A DNA stretch of 64,000 nt. Source: Lindgomyces ingoldianus. Its lineage: Eukaryota > Ascomycota > Dothideomycetes > Pleosporales > Lindgomycetaceae. Every line of letters starts with the position of its first letter. Position 1 is the stretch's first letter. The stretch is from NCBI RefSeq assembly GCF_010093535.1, contig NW_022985169.1, forward strand, positions 1,230,589 to 1,294,588, written 5' to 3'. This document shows, piece after piece, positions 9,534 through 20,832 of the stretch. The notes under the pieces were generated by a model. It did no database searches and had not been told where the DNA came from. It saw nothing but the letters and a program-made list of their open reading frames with translations. Position numbers and translations under genes: made by a program.

Positions 9534-11341
9534 TCCCTCACACACTTTCACGAGCTGACGCTACCGTCATGGAAAGCAAGCCTGCGTCTCGCCTTCAAAA
9601 AAAGGTTTCATGTTGCGAGACAGGCGCCACACAGCGGGGTTATGGTTTGGCTGTGATCCACGGATCGCGCCAAATGCGGGGTCCAGCGAGGCTCAAGTGG
9701 ACACGGTGGAAGCGAGGTTTCAAAGGTTTGCTTACCAAATGGAAAAGAGATACGGTGTCAGAAGATAGCGGAAGGGGAAGATTCGGATTGCTTGAACGAA
9801 TTCAGTGGACGCCTGTTCTTAGTTGAGTAGTGACGCGTCCACGCTGAAGGGTGGGTTTTTTTTTTGTTATCTACTCTGCCCACCTGTGCAGAACTTGAGT
9901 GCTTCCCATTGGACCTGCAGTCAGAAGTACGGGAGCGGCTGTGCAGCATGTTAGCTGGGGGTAACAACCAGAGAAGCCCTTCAAGCAGCAGAAAAGACGA
10001 TAGTTGCATAGCATGAGGGAACTTTTGAGTTAGTGCATCTCCTCACCAGAGTAATCCGTAGAGCAAGGGTAATTTAGGACAGGAATTTCAATCCTATTGA
10101 CGTCCTCCTTGATTCTAGCTAGTGAGTTGACTGGTCAAACCGGGATTGCTCATGTTCTTGTCACCCTTGGAAGCGTTACCATGCTGAATGAGACGGACAC
10201 CAGGTGGAGGGTCCGTTATGCACTTTCTTGAAGCATCAGAAAGCATGTAATATTTGGCTGCCTGGGATTGGCAGTTTTGAATCCTAAAATCTGCCTGGGG
10301 GCCAAGCCTGGTGGTTTCGGCCCACACCCTTGCACGTTGACCTCGGGATGCATGTCGCAACGCGGCGACGAATAGCGCACATCACGTTGTAAGCAGCTGG
10401 GACTGTCTTTAGTATGTCCTGAAGCGTGAATTGAAAGTATTCGATATTGTAGAACTTCCCGCATAGCTGCTTTAGAGGCTTTAAACGCTTCTATTGCAGA
10501 AAGAACAAAAATCTCCGAATTATTTTTTTAAAGGGGCAGCATAATCCACACGTGCGGGGAGGCGCAGTTCGTTTCAAGAGATGTGTCCAATCAGACGGCG
10601 GCTGGGCACGGCAGGCGACTATTTCCAGCGCCCCTGCCTGTGCACCACCTCACTTCATTGCTCTCGGACGGAACAGAACCAGGGGCCAGCACAGCCCTAC
10701 GCCCTCGAGAGCGAATTCTGCGATAACACATCCACCGAAAGGAAGCGCCCGCAATGCACCGCCATGGGGAAGCGTGCCGTGATGCAGAGGGGAGCAATGA
10801 CCTTTCGGCGCTGTCCGAGAATTATATTTGACGGTGGCACGCTGTTGCCAAAGGCAGCCGCGCTCTTGCCCGCTACTGCTCGTTTCCCCAGCCTCGGGCT
10901 CAGCTCTCAGCATCGTTTTGGGCTAAGACATTCCTGTACGCCCGTCCCTTCTGTCCCCCCTGCCTTGTGGCCATGACCTTCCCTCGCTATCCCTCCCTCA
11001 CCACCACGCCCATACACATTGCTGAAACGCATTCTCTGTACCGGATGCGCAGCCGCCAAGCTATCTCGAGGTTCAACTCGATCCGTCGGGATCGCAAGCG
11101 TGGCGCTGCTTGGGAAGACGGACGCTGTGATTCCTCCACGCTAGCCGGTGAACAGCCCCGAATTCTAGTTGCTTACAACACCACCACCAGAACCGGCCTG
11201 AAAGAACATCGTCCTCTCTCGCCCATTCCCTCTCCCAAGCCCTCACCTCTCCCTGTCTCGCGGCCTGCCGGTCCTCCCTACTACCCACCACCAGACCGAT
11301 ACAACGGTTACAGCAGACAACCTCGTCGATTCAGTGCACGC
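9534..11341. other. Intergenic region with possible helicase tail remnant and long leader
   Basis: From 9534 to about 9830 is a possible remnant of the second helicase domain (GYGLAVIHGSRQ in one frame). The rest contains several unrelated short open frames without recognisable similarity. From 10967 the frame stays open, without stop, into the membrane protein starting at 11342, so a longer N-terminus there is possible but looks like leader sequence by composition. Confidence 0.45.
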
Positions 11342-12035
11342 ATGCAGCTCCCTTCCGACACTTCCGCAAAGCCGTCCTGGCTGAGTTCCCTCAGATCGGC
11401 CCTCCGACTGCTCATCATCGTCCTCAGCGGAGCCGTCGCGGGCATGTTGGTCCACACTCTCCAAATCTACCGCGGCAACTCGTCCCTCGATCTGCGAAAG
11501 GGGGAGCTGCCCATGACGTGGCCGGCAAGAACGAACCTCGCGCCCACCATCGTGTTGTTCTCCATCGCCGCTGCCAATTTCCTCGCGTCCGTCGCCATCC
11601 TCGCCTTGTCCTTCAAGAAATCCTTCCGCCGGCCAATACGCTCACGAGATGTCTACCGCATCGTCGCCGGGAGCTTCGGGGTCATTCTCTGGGTAGCAGC
11701 ATTGCTCGTGTACAATCTACTGGACAAGGCCAGCAAGGCGAGCCTCGGCCAGTATTCCTGCACGAACAAGAATGTCATGAGCAACGGGAGGTACCAGTAT
11801 CGCACCGTCTGCTCAGAACAGGTAGACCCGCCCCGTCAGCCACACCCCGTGCAGACATGTGCTAACCCATTCTCAGGGCGTCGCATTCTATATCGCTATT
11901 GGCGCTGCCTCTTCCGAAGTGCTAACCCTTACCACCCTCGCCGTCACTGCCGTCCAATCCGCCAAACAAACATCGATAATAAAAGGCGACGAGAAAGCTC
12001 AGCTGAGCGGTGCGATGAACGGCCGTCTGGCATAA
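11342..12035 (+). CDS. Four-helix membrane protein (MARVEL-like topology)
   Basis: This is a fungal integral membrane protein of unknown function. Two exons, 11342-11821 and 11877-12035, give 212 residues. Four hydrophobic helices are visible at about residues 22-43 (LLIIVLSGAVAGMLVHTL), 66-90, 103-126 (RIVAGSFGVILWVAALLVY) and 161-186 (after the intron, GVAFYIAIGAASSEVLTLTT). The topology and spacing resemble the MARVEL-domain proteins common in Pezizomycotina. A loop between helices 3 and 4 holds two cysteines (YSCTNKN and TVCSEQ). The start at 11342 (MQLPSDTS) sits 20 residues before the first helix; the frame is open upstream to 10967, so the true start could be earlier. The intron is supported because it joins two helical segments in frame. 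Confidence 0.72.
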
Positions 12036-12864
12036 AATTCGTTTCTGTCTCTTTAACCGTTCGACCCTGTACGATTATTGCTTTACGTTGTTGCATGATA
12101 CCCCGGGTCACATTTGGGATTTCAATTTCAGTAGTACAGTATATAATTTTGGTGTGGCGTTACTCCCAAAGCATTGCGCACCCTGTTTCTTTTGTCCCAG
12201 CATCACCATTCCCTTTCCTCTCCTTCAGCATGCATATTTGGAGTTGCCTGGCTGGCTTTCGTCGTTTTCGGTACGCTTTGATGATACCTTGTAGAAGAAG
12301 ATTGGAAAGATCGAGCTCAAAGCTCATAGCCTTGTTGAATAAGACAGATCAAGAATGATATTGCAAGATCGCAATATCAGTGTATATAAACACGAACAAC
12401 CTTATTTTGGATAAATCGACGCGCCGTTTTCCCTTCTTCTCTGTATCTTTGCATTGAACGCGCTGTTAACAAGATCCCAGCCCTAGCTTGGACATGAACG
12501 CGTGAAAAGACGGAAGTGTCTTTGCGGGTTGAGCACACGCCACGTGTATGAGACTTTTTTACGCGCTGTCAGAATCCTGCCTCCTGCGCCGCACCAACAC
12601 GAGCGAGGCTCAAGTCTACGTCTCAGCCCCTTTCGGAACCCAGCCACACTGCTTCAGAACCTTATTAGCCGCCTCAAAAGTTAAAATGCAGGTGACATGT
12701 GGCTGCATTACACGATTTTAGAATCTATCCTGGACGATCTGAAAGGTGTCTTGACCTCTGGATCGACCTGGATATACATCCTCAGCTAAGGCATGGTTCT
12801 GGGGTGGACTGGTGAATCAGAATCACAACGCGCTTGCAGTAAAGATATGATCCGTCAAATATCT
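12036..12864. other. 3' flank and left border of the eroded cluster
   Basis: No gene was found. It includes the left copy of the imperfect direct repeat at 12622-12656. Confidence 0.55.
12622..12656 (+). repeat. Left copy of a 35-bp imperfect direct repeat
   Basis: It begins CTCAGCCCCTTTCGGAACCC and matches 19086-19120 at 31 of 35 positions in the same orientation. The two copies bracket the whole stretch of eroded genes. Weaker similarity continues upstream of both copies (a CA.CACGAG block). Confidence 0.6.
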
Positions 12865-14880
12865 TGCAAGAGTTCATAAGCCTCATACAGGCCGCCCCAT
12901 AGCACGGGAAAAAGGTAGTAGGTGATGTTATAAATCATGAACCCACCACAAGGACCTAGAAATACATCAGAATCTATGAGAAGAGGAAATACAGGTAAGA
13001 CCCTCCAGGAAGGATTGATTGCACGTAACTGACCGATTAAAAAAAGGTCTTGGAAACCCGTATCAACACTACATGTAGTTTCTTTCTACTTATGGCGCTC
13101 GCGAAGCCTGCTGCAGGGTGTGTTAGCGTGACAAACTATGCACACAACAAACAAGCAAATGGAACAGAATGGTCGGGGCATGGAACGGAATGCAAGTACG
13201 TATTAACCAGAACTACATCAAAAAAGCCTTTCAATGAAAGCCGTACCAGAACCAACATACCGACTCTCTTCGTTCAAAATACAAATCCGAGATCTTACAT
13301 CGGCGATGGCGAATGAGGCAGTAATTAGCATTGTAGACGCCAATGGGCAGCGAGATAAAGATCCCCATGGGCCTAACGACCAAGGAGGACGTTCCTAATG
13401 CATTGACTAAGCTCTATGAGACATTGGGATATTGCTATGATAGCGAGTATGAGACTTCCACGCCTAACGTCGATGAATTCAGGGATGGTGGACGCTAGAT
13501 CTATCCCGGTGGCTACTGCACGAGAAGAAACGTCGACCTAGTACGTACAGCTTAATGTAAGCGAATCCACATCCGTCACATCGTTTCACTCTGCCTTTTT
13601 GCGTCTTGGGGGATTCAACAGAACAAGCAACGCAGATTGCAGCAAGCTAACTCATAAAAAAAAACCCAATCCCGCAAATAACGTACCCTCAAAGAGTCAT
13701 GCGCTGCCAAGTGATCTCGCCGTACATCGACCTTGTCGCACTGGTGATAAAGATTCCAAACATGGATGCGATGCGGTCAGAAAATAACGGACATCCAATC
13801 CAGATCCCTCGTCGCGCAGCTGATGGCGTTTTGGAGTATCGAGCCCCGTCAGAATCTCAGATTGAGAACGCTCGTGTAGGTTGTTACCACGGTGCAAATA
13901 GCTTGGATGAGACGGAATGCTGTGTCACTGCGTTCCCTGTGTTATGTCGGCTAGGCTTTGGGACCGCCAGTCTTCAGGTTTGCAGAGGAGTTTTGGAAGA
14001 GGGGACAGAATGAGGGGACATACCTGGCGCCGAATTCAAGCGTTAGTGCGACTAGATTCTCTGCGCCTCCGTTTGCAGCTATTGCCTAAATGAAGATGCT
14101 TAAACTGATGTAAACTACACAAACGAAACTAATGAGAAAAATAATATTGAGACTGTAGGGTTAAACGAAGATGAAGCAGTGGATCATTGTGCTGATGAAG
14201 TCTTTCGTTGTGATGTTCAAGCTGGAAAGCCATCAGCAGGCACTCAGGGAAGTAAGTATATAATCAATAAGTGTGGGTATACCTCTCAGGAAAGATATTT
14301 GGCATCCGAGGAAACGTCGTCAATATCGCCGGCAGCATAACTCGCATAGCAATACCACCCAGCCCAGTACACACCTGAATCCTACTACTGCTTAACAAAT
14401 TGACTCAGATTCTGACACAGCACAGACACTCATACAGACACATCAAGGATTATCAATCTATCAGCTTACGGTATAAAGTTGCTAAAACACATCAAAATAA
14501 CTACAAAGCAACCCCCATACATGCCAAAAGCAGCAAGACTCATCATATGAAATCCAAGGTGGTATTGGATCCTTGACTCGCCACACTCCCATCACACTCC
14601 GCTAGAGATTTATGTGCCGAGGACCATGGTTGCAATGGCTTGACTAGAACCGAGGCCGTTGGCGATATATGCTAACCCCATAAGCTAGTATGTTGCAGTA
14701 ACACAGGCGGAGACCCTTTAGCGTGTAAACAACGACTCTAAACAGGTTGCGATTCAGCGTCTCAACAACTGCTAAAGTAGGATTTGCCCGTGCATTTGCC
14801 CGTGCAATTGCGGGTTTCTGCAATGACTGGGAGAATGTCTACGTTGGTCCAATTATTTGATCTAGTGAGAACCTGACTTG
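12865..14880 (-). pseudogene. Relic of an NCS1-family permease (nucleobase / allantoin / uracil type)
   Basis: No intact frame remains, but successive minus-strand blocks match the NCS1 (purine-cytosine permease) order from N- to C-terminus. They are WTNVDILPVIAETR (about 14850-14810), YHLGFHMMSLAAFGMYGG (14570-14470), GGIAMRVMLPAILTTFPRMP (14375-14285), LNITTKDFIS (about 14220), ARYSKTPSAARRG and FGIFITSATRSMYGEITW (13845-13690), ATGIDLASTIPEFIDVRRGS (13515-13430), CKISDLYFERRE (about 13290), and GGFMIYNITYYLFPV (about 12930). Intact members import nucleobases, allantoin or related compounds across the plasma membrane. Frameshifts separate many blocks, and stops replace expected tryptophans: GFH-stop-KAF where the family has an NWRAF-like motif, and a TAG four codons later. 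The substrate cannot be told. It points away from the carboxylase relic, divergently. Confidence 0.82.
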
Positions 14881-15320
14881 TAATCAAACTGCAAAACTAT
14901 AGCATTAGTTTCATTGTCATCAATATCCTTAAACGTTGAAAGTGCCTTGTAGAAAAGTGAAGGTCCATGAACATTGTCAGAGTCAGTAAGCTGAACCAAT
15001 CAGAATGAGGTTAAAACGACAACGACGAGGAATTCAATCAGAACAACCATCCCACCAACTTTCCCAAACAACTAGTCGCATTCGCAGCCCTAGAAGCCCA
15101 ATTCCGACTGAAACCGTAAATACATATGACACTCGCACTTCACTTGGAGGGAATTCCGTCTGGGGAGGAAAGTGGAGTAGCACGACGCAAGCTAAGTGTG
15201 AAATCGGCGATAGCCCAATCCAGACAGCATTTCGTCCGCTGAGCGAAAGCTAAGAAGAAAATTCTTAAAAGCAAATCCTCTCAGGGGAGGGTTGGGATTA
15301 GCCTCAGAGTGAAGACACTA
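14881..15320. other. Gap between the two divergent relics
   Basis: This probably was the shared promoter of permease and carboxylase. An open stretch at 15005-15253 (82 codons) is not recognisable. Confidence 0.4.
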
Positions 15321-17010
15321 ATATCTAAAGTTTTGGTGAACTGCAATATAGGAGAAGGTTTTAGACAGCGGAAGATACTGCACGATCTTACTTCCTTATA
15401 TCAAAGTTACACAGTCGCTGCACCAATCAAGGATTGTATTAGTCGGTCTATCTCCAGAAACAATTACAGAACTTGGTTTGAAATACAGAGCAAGAGAACT
15501 TGCTATCGATGCACAAGTTTCTGTTGTCCTGGAAATAGACACAATTACGGGCGTCCGTGAGGCAGCCTGTGAAGCCGAAAGCCTAGATTCTCTAGTCATA
15601 GTGAAGGCTACCGCTTGAGAGGCATGGAGTTTTGTGTTTGTTGCAATCCCGAAGAACTGGGAAGTGCTGCAACAACAGCTTGAAGTAGATGAGAAAATCT
15701 ATTCAAAGACTCTTTATCTTCTTTGAGAAGTCCGCGGAAAATGGAAGGCGTGTTGAGACTTAGTACTTGGCAGCGACCAAGGCGATGTGCTTTGGTTCGG
15801 GGAAGGAGAGTGCTCTATCTAGAGGGGACGTCAGAAAGTTCTCAGGGAGTCGCCGAGTCTGTATGCGCTCAAGTATCCAGAAGTCTGGGAACGGCTGAAA
15901 CATAAATCTCCCTAGCGCAATTAATTATATACAAATCTACAGGGACGGTCGAGTTTTCGGTTGATATTGAAATTAATGGCTTTTTTCACTGAGATGAACA
16001 CGAAATTGCAAGTTGAACATGGTGTCACTGGACTTTGTTGCAGTATGATGCCGAAGTATGTGGACGCCCTAGACAGGCAAATGGTCGGTTATCGTCTCAC
16101 GAAAGAAGTACTCCAAATTGCCACTCCATCGAGGTTCGCGCGTATGCAGAGAATCCAGCCAGTGAATACAATCCCGACCCTGGAATTTCACAGGCTTGTC
16201 TTTCTCCACTGGAGAAAACATTCAAATAGGTACCTGGCTCGGCAACGGAGCTATGATAACCACTCCCTTCGATGCGAGCGTAAACGGTCAGATTGTGAGG
16301 TAGACTGATTGCTAATGCAAATCTTCAGATCCTCTCATTTAGAATGGCCTATGGTGACAGTCGTTGTACAGATTTGAATGCAATGCAATGGACCTTGTTG
16401 TTAATAATTTACAAGGTCCAATTACGAATCTTGCTCTGCTAGAGACCATCATGGAAACGCTCGGTTATGAAGCACGACCTTCGTTATCATGTTTTCTAAC
16501 CTTCTTCTGCGACTGATGTCCTTACAGGCTACCCTACGATGAATGTGGTTGACAAGTTCTAGTAAGAGTCCTGTATTATAGCGGATTATGTTTCTTCAAC
16601 AGGCTTCTTATTAAGTTAGCCTGTGTAAGCAAAATGAACAGTTGAAGATATGGAACATAGAAACAGTCCGGAACGTGAAACCGAAGCCCGATATTGGTAG
16701 TAAGGAAGTCGAGAATGGAGAGTAATCCTAATATTCAAGTCACATGTTCTTACCATCCTTGACGCGGTAACAGCTTCCAAACTTGCGTTGTCGCAAGCAT
16801 AAATGCGAAGATTTAGAAGCTAAACATCGATGTAGGTTCGGCCTCGAAGGCCGGAGGCACTCTGCTCATCCTAGAAGCTATAAAAATGAAGATAACCGTT
16901 CGAGACTCAACAATGAAATCGGTGTACAAGACCTCGCAATTCAGAAAAGGCCGGGCGATATTGTAGCGCCCGGTGACTTGTTTCTTCATTTACACCCTAA
17001 CGTATGAATT
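15321..17010 (+). pseudogene. Relic of a biotin-dependent carboxylase, urea amidolyase (urea carboxylase) type
   Basis: Fragments in at least three frames follow the order of a biotin carboxylase. The start KVLVNCNIGEG (15327; intact enzymes have KVLVANRGEI) is followed by a deletion. Then come SPETITELGLKYRARELAI (about 15450), VREAACEAESLDSLVIVKAT (about 15550), GMEFCVCCNPEELGSA (15621), GTVEFSVDIE (15942), EMNTKLQVEHGVT (15991), SIEVRAYAENP (about 16125), IGTWLGNGAMITTPFDA (16226) and ITNLALLETI (about 16420). The segment QVEHGVT rather than QVEHPVT, and the downstream NL..LE.I..S block, favour the urea-carboxylase branch. After a large loss, where the kinase/carboxyltransferase-like domains would be, a biotinyl domain remains at about 16826-17000 with LLILEAIKM, the biotinylation lysine still present, and GDIVAPGDL. 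The amidase half of a full urea amidolyase was not seen. Confidence 0.82.
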
Positions 17011-17099
17011 CAGCTTCATTCTCTTAAGCTACTAATTGTGACCCTTGGCCATTGATGTTGGGTAGCATTTTAACAGATGAAGAGTGCTCTGTCCTCCAC

Positions 17100-18840
17100 G
17101 AAATTTCCCCTTTGCTGACTCATTAGTGAACTCCTTCCTGTGACATCTAATCTGTCCATATTCGCCCACATGTCATAGAAAGCAGCCGCCATTGCCTCTC
17201 GGTTCTAGAAAGATATTCGATAGTCAACTGACAGCTTCGGAGCCGCATTCGAGCACGTTGTGGATCAATAGCCTCGTGGAGAGTAATGTAAAGTGGAAGC
17301 GATAAGAGGAATCTGGCCCTCACCTAGTTAGTAAGTATTCAATGAGGTAGGTTAAAGTGGCAAGCGTTGGCTGTATGCGGTCCGAACTTAGGGTGTCACC
17401 GAAAACCCAGAGTTGCAAGAGAATAACGGACCTCCAATAGAAGCATTGCCCCAGCGTTTTCGAATGTCGTCGCGGTGGTGGTAGCGTTGTGTCATTGGTG
17501 AATAGTTTTCGAGCTGATATGTCGAGGTCCGGTTCCAGTTCACGAACTTGAGACATGAGCGTGGAGTACTGAGCACTGTCGGTTTGATCGGCAGCGAGAT
17601 GGAATATTCTGGCTAGGTAGGATATTACCTATTGTGGGCATCTTGTCGTTTCTTAAGATGTCGGCGACGAATCATCAGATTCGTCCTCTTGGTTTAAGAA
17701 CTAGAATGAGAGTCACAAAAGGGGGGGACGTATAGATGTCATTTGCTAAACTAAAGCGGTGCCTATTGATGACGTTGGTTTTCCTGTTTCGTAACCTAGT
17801 TCCCGAAACAAGTGTAAGGCGCAATTTATATGCGACCAGACTTCTCTGCCTCCATTAGCAATTCCAACGGTTATGTGAAGAAGAGTAGTGGCTAGAATAT
17901 TTCGTTTAAGGCACGATGTTTCATCACGAATTCTGAGTGAATCTGGATTCGACAAAGAACACAAGCTATTGTGGAGGGTTGTGAGGGCCCGCGATTAGAG
18001 GTCAAGGGTGAGCTTTACAGGCACTCTACGTCGGAGGTGCATGTAGGTAGTTGAAAGGGACAGGATTGTGGACATGGGAACTGGAGACGACAATGCAAGC
18101 ACTGTAGGCTGTCGGGAATCAATCTGGGGACTGTCACATGCCGGAATGATGAGAGATACAGAGCGGAGGATTTTTATTTTGTTAGCCGTGATTCCAACTG
18201 ACCACACCCGATATCGTACAATATGTATTGGTAATACTCTCACCAGTGGCTTGGAACAGAGCATATATCTTGGTAGAAGGCACTACTTAGGTTCCATTGT
18301 CTTCAGCTAAATACAGATGGATTAGGGACAGACTCCTCGGCCGCAGAATCAAAGTACACTTCAGAGTCAGCTACTGGACTTGGCTCTGATGGTGGGATGT
18401 CGATGGGTCAATCGTTCTCCACGCTGAATCGTGAACTCGCGTTCACACCAGACTTCCCTCTTTGCTCATCTTGGAGACGGTTGTGGAATTTCTTCGACTT
18501 GGCCTTCCGTGTGCCCTTGGATGGTCCTCAAAGGCGAAGAACGTGTAACTGAGGTTGAAAGGTGACTGGACGTAACTGGGACTGACGACGTTAAATCTGA
18601 TGCTGCGCTCGAGGAAGTCATGGACCATTCTCCAAAAGTAAATTACGTGCATAATTGCGCTCGATATTGCAACTAGTGTATCTACTGCAGCTAGGTTTGG
18701 CTTCGTTGCATTTGCGGAGGTGTTTTCGGCTGGTCACACACCCTGAACATATGATATTAGTGGGACTAGATTCGAAGAGCGAAGATCCTAAGTATCGAGA
18801 CTCCTCTCGATCGTTTTTGCTCCATGAAGCCATCAATTAG
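17100..18840 (-). pseudogene. Relic of a Zn(II)2Cys6 transcription factor
   Basis: The N-terminus at 18836-18650 still reads CSGC, RKHLRKCNEAKPSCSRYTSC and ends ERNY. This is the zinc-cluster pattern, but three expected cysteines are replaced by Ser, Tyr and Arg. Further blocks in changing frames match the fungal-specific middle region of such regulators: SPFNLSYTFFAFEDHPRA (about 18560), ILSLSTTYMHLRRRVPVKL (about 18040), ATTLLHITVGIANGGREVW then LHLFRELG (about 17850), and near the end a LHEAIDPQRAR block (about 17240). It lies tail to tail with the carboxylase relic, so the three dead genes form one compact block. It probably was the pathway-specific regulator of the cluster. Confidence 0.78.
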
Positions 18841-19577
18841 ACATGTAGCGTGACATTGTGTTGAATGGAAAGAATGATAATCTGAGGTCAAGATAAGAGC
18901 CCGCTAAGACTTGGAACTCACGTGGCCACGCTAGTCAAATCTCCGGCTCCTTACGGAGATCATCAACAGCAAGCCAAACTCCGCCTCTATTCCTAAACAT
19001 AACACTATCTTCGTGGGGTGACCAGGAGCTGTTTCTGGAATCTTACTGACTTTTCCACGTACGCCATCACGAGGCGAAAGACCGCCTCAGCCCCTTTTAG
19101 AACCCAGCCACACCCCTTCATCGTACCATTGGCGCATCATTCGTGACTCCCAAGACTGGCGGCTCTCTCACATGCTGTTTTTAGGCAGTCCGTCCCAACT
19201 CCGTCCCACTCCACATCATGATGGCCTGCGGTTCGCGAAATTCTCCCGCACAAGCAAATCGACAAATCAAAATGTTTCTCAAACCCCTCTGTCGAGCCAC
19301 TCGGAACCGCCGACCTCACCAATTGCCCAAGTTTCCGGATCGGTAAACCAGTAAGCGCGAGCTGTAACTGTTTCTTGCGTGGTTGCATGTCAATTGGATG
19401 CTGGACTGACGGACCCGAACATCATACTTGCAACGATCTGCGGCATGCTGGACGCCTGGCTTACATGGCCGGTTTAAGGCTGGAAACTTTCCTTTCGCTT
19501 TCGCAATCACACATCAAAGCTTGCAATGCCAAAGCAGTATACAACCCCCAATTATTTCCGATCGTGTAAAAACTTCC
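18841..19577. other. Right border of eroded cluster and leader of the PAN-like gene
   Basis: No gene was found. It contains the right copy of the 35-bp repeat. The open frame of the next gene extends upstream to 19428 without an obvious better start. Confidence 0.5.
19086..19120 (+). repeat. Right copy of a 35-bp imperfect direct repeat
   Basis: It begins CTCAGCCCCTTTTAGAACCC. It differs from 12622-12656 at four positions, including a CG to TA pair. Confidence 0.6.
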
Positions 19578-20499
19578 ATGGCCGCACAACTCCCGAATAT
19601 CAATGTGATTCAAGACACGCCGACGTCACCTAACCATGCACCTGCCCCCATTTACACAGCTCCGGCGACTACTTCGCGAAGTCCGCCGCTAGAGAATTCA
19701 GCGCCCGAGGTGCATCTCGCGAATCGCGAGGTAGAGGGCTTGCAGGTGGACCCCAATGGACCGTATCCCCAACCGACGACTTCAGAGAGTAGACCAGCAG
19801 CGTATGGATTTCCTTATTTTGTCGTAGGAAAGCAGGCAATACCAGGTGACGAGAGCGGACTGATACCTGTACCTCTGGAGAAACATTCAGGAGTGGGGAA
19901 GAGAACGTGTGGGATGAAGCGAAGGACATTTATAATAGTCCTTGTCGTGGTGGTAATAGTCATAATATGCGGTGCGGTCGGCGGTGGAGTAGGAGGTTAC
20001 TACGCGAAACAAAACTCGAACCCAGAGTAGGTTTTCCTTTCCCTTCTCATCACAAAACTTCTCGTTAATCTTTCTATGTAGACCCCCATACGTGACTTCC
20101 GGCACATCAGGCATGGCCAAACTACCCTGCTCGCCTGCCTCCGCCACTGCCCCCGGCGCACCTGCCGCAACGCCGCGCGAGCTTAAACAACCCTACCTTG
20201 CTCGAGGCGCTACTTTCAACATTACATGTCGACGCGGCGAACCAGCTGGCACCAAAAATAACGGTAGACCGGTCGTCAACCTCGGCATCTTCACCGAATA
20301 CACATTTAAATCATGCATGGACCGATGTGCGAACCTGACTGAGTGTGGAGGCGTAGCATACGGCGCGAACCTGACCGACATGGTGCAAGACGGAGACCCA
20401 GGAGGGAACTGTTTGCTGAAAAATGGGACGTGGGATGCAAGTGCGAATAGGGATACGTGGTTTGCTAGTGGTGTGAAACAGAACTTCAAGCAGAGTTAA
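19578..20499 (+). CDS. Single-pass membrane protein with a PAN/Apple-like cysteine-rich ectodomain
   Basis: Two exons, 19578-20026 and 20082-20499, encode 288 residues. The N-terminal 110 residues are Pro/Ser/Thr-rich and lack a signal peptide. A basic stop (KRTCGMKRRT) precedes one strong helix (FIIVLVVVVIVIICGAV, about residues 117-133) with a glycine-rich exit. After the intron the chain has a compact cysteine-containing region with FKSCMDRCANLTECGGVAYG and GGNCLLKNGTW, the spacing seen in PAN/Apple-type modules of fungal wall and surface proteins. NLT, NIT and NGT sequons fit an extracellular C-terminus (type II topology). Function is unknown; ligand binding at the cell surface is inferred from the module. 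The intron is supported by the in-frame join NPE|PPYVTSG. Confidence 0.78.
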
Positions 20500-20832
20500 A
20501 CTTTGTGGCATTTAAAGGCGAAATTCCATGGCTGTTTACTTCATTATACCTAATGGAAAGGGCGTCTTTATTCCAGAATACAAGTCGAATATATCACTTC
20601 AATTCGGTATATGCATCTGCACTAGTTGGTAACTTGGAGTATCTTCTCGAAGAGGGGTGTGATTTGTGTCAGACCTATACCCGTAAGCCGGTGAGGCCCG
20701 GACTTGAAAGACCAGTTCAAAAGAATAACGGGGTATCTGTTAATACTAAAGCAGATGCATTCTCCAAAATCCTTCCACTCATCCACGCGCACCCAGAACC
20801 AAACAAGAACTTCAAAGAACAACACCATATTC
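20500..20832. other. Convergent intergenic region
   Basis: 3' flanks of the PAN-like and the basic protein gene. No gene was seen. The (TTC)n tract at about 20838-20865 belongs to the Lys-rich tail of the next gene. Confidence 0.5.

Noticed and set aside
14000..19000. CRISPR array, bacterial operon or plasmid-like origin
   Set aside because: No regularly spaced repeats or bacterial-type genes; the whole window is eukaryotic in structure.
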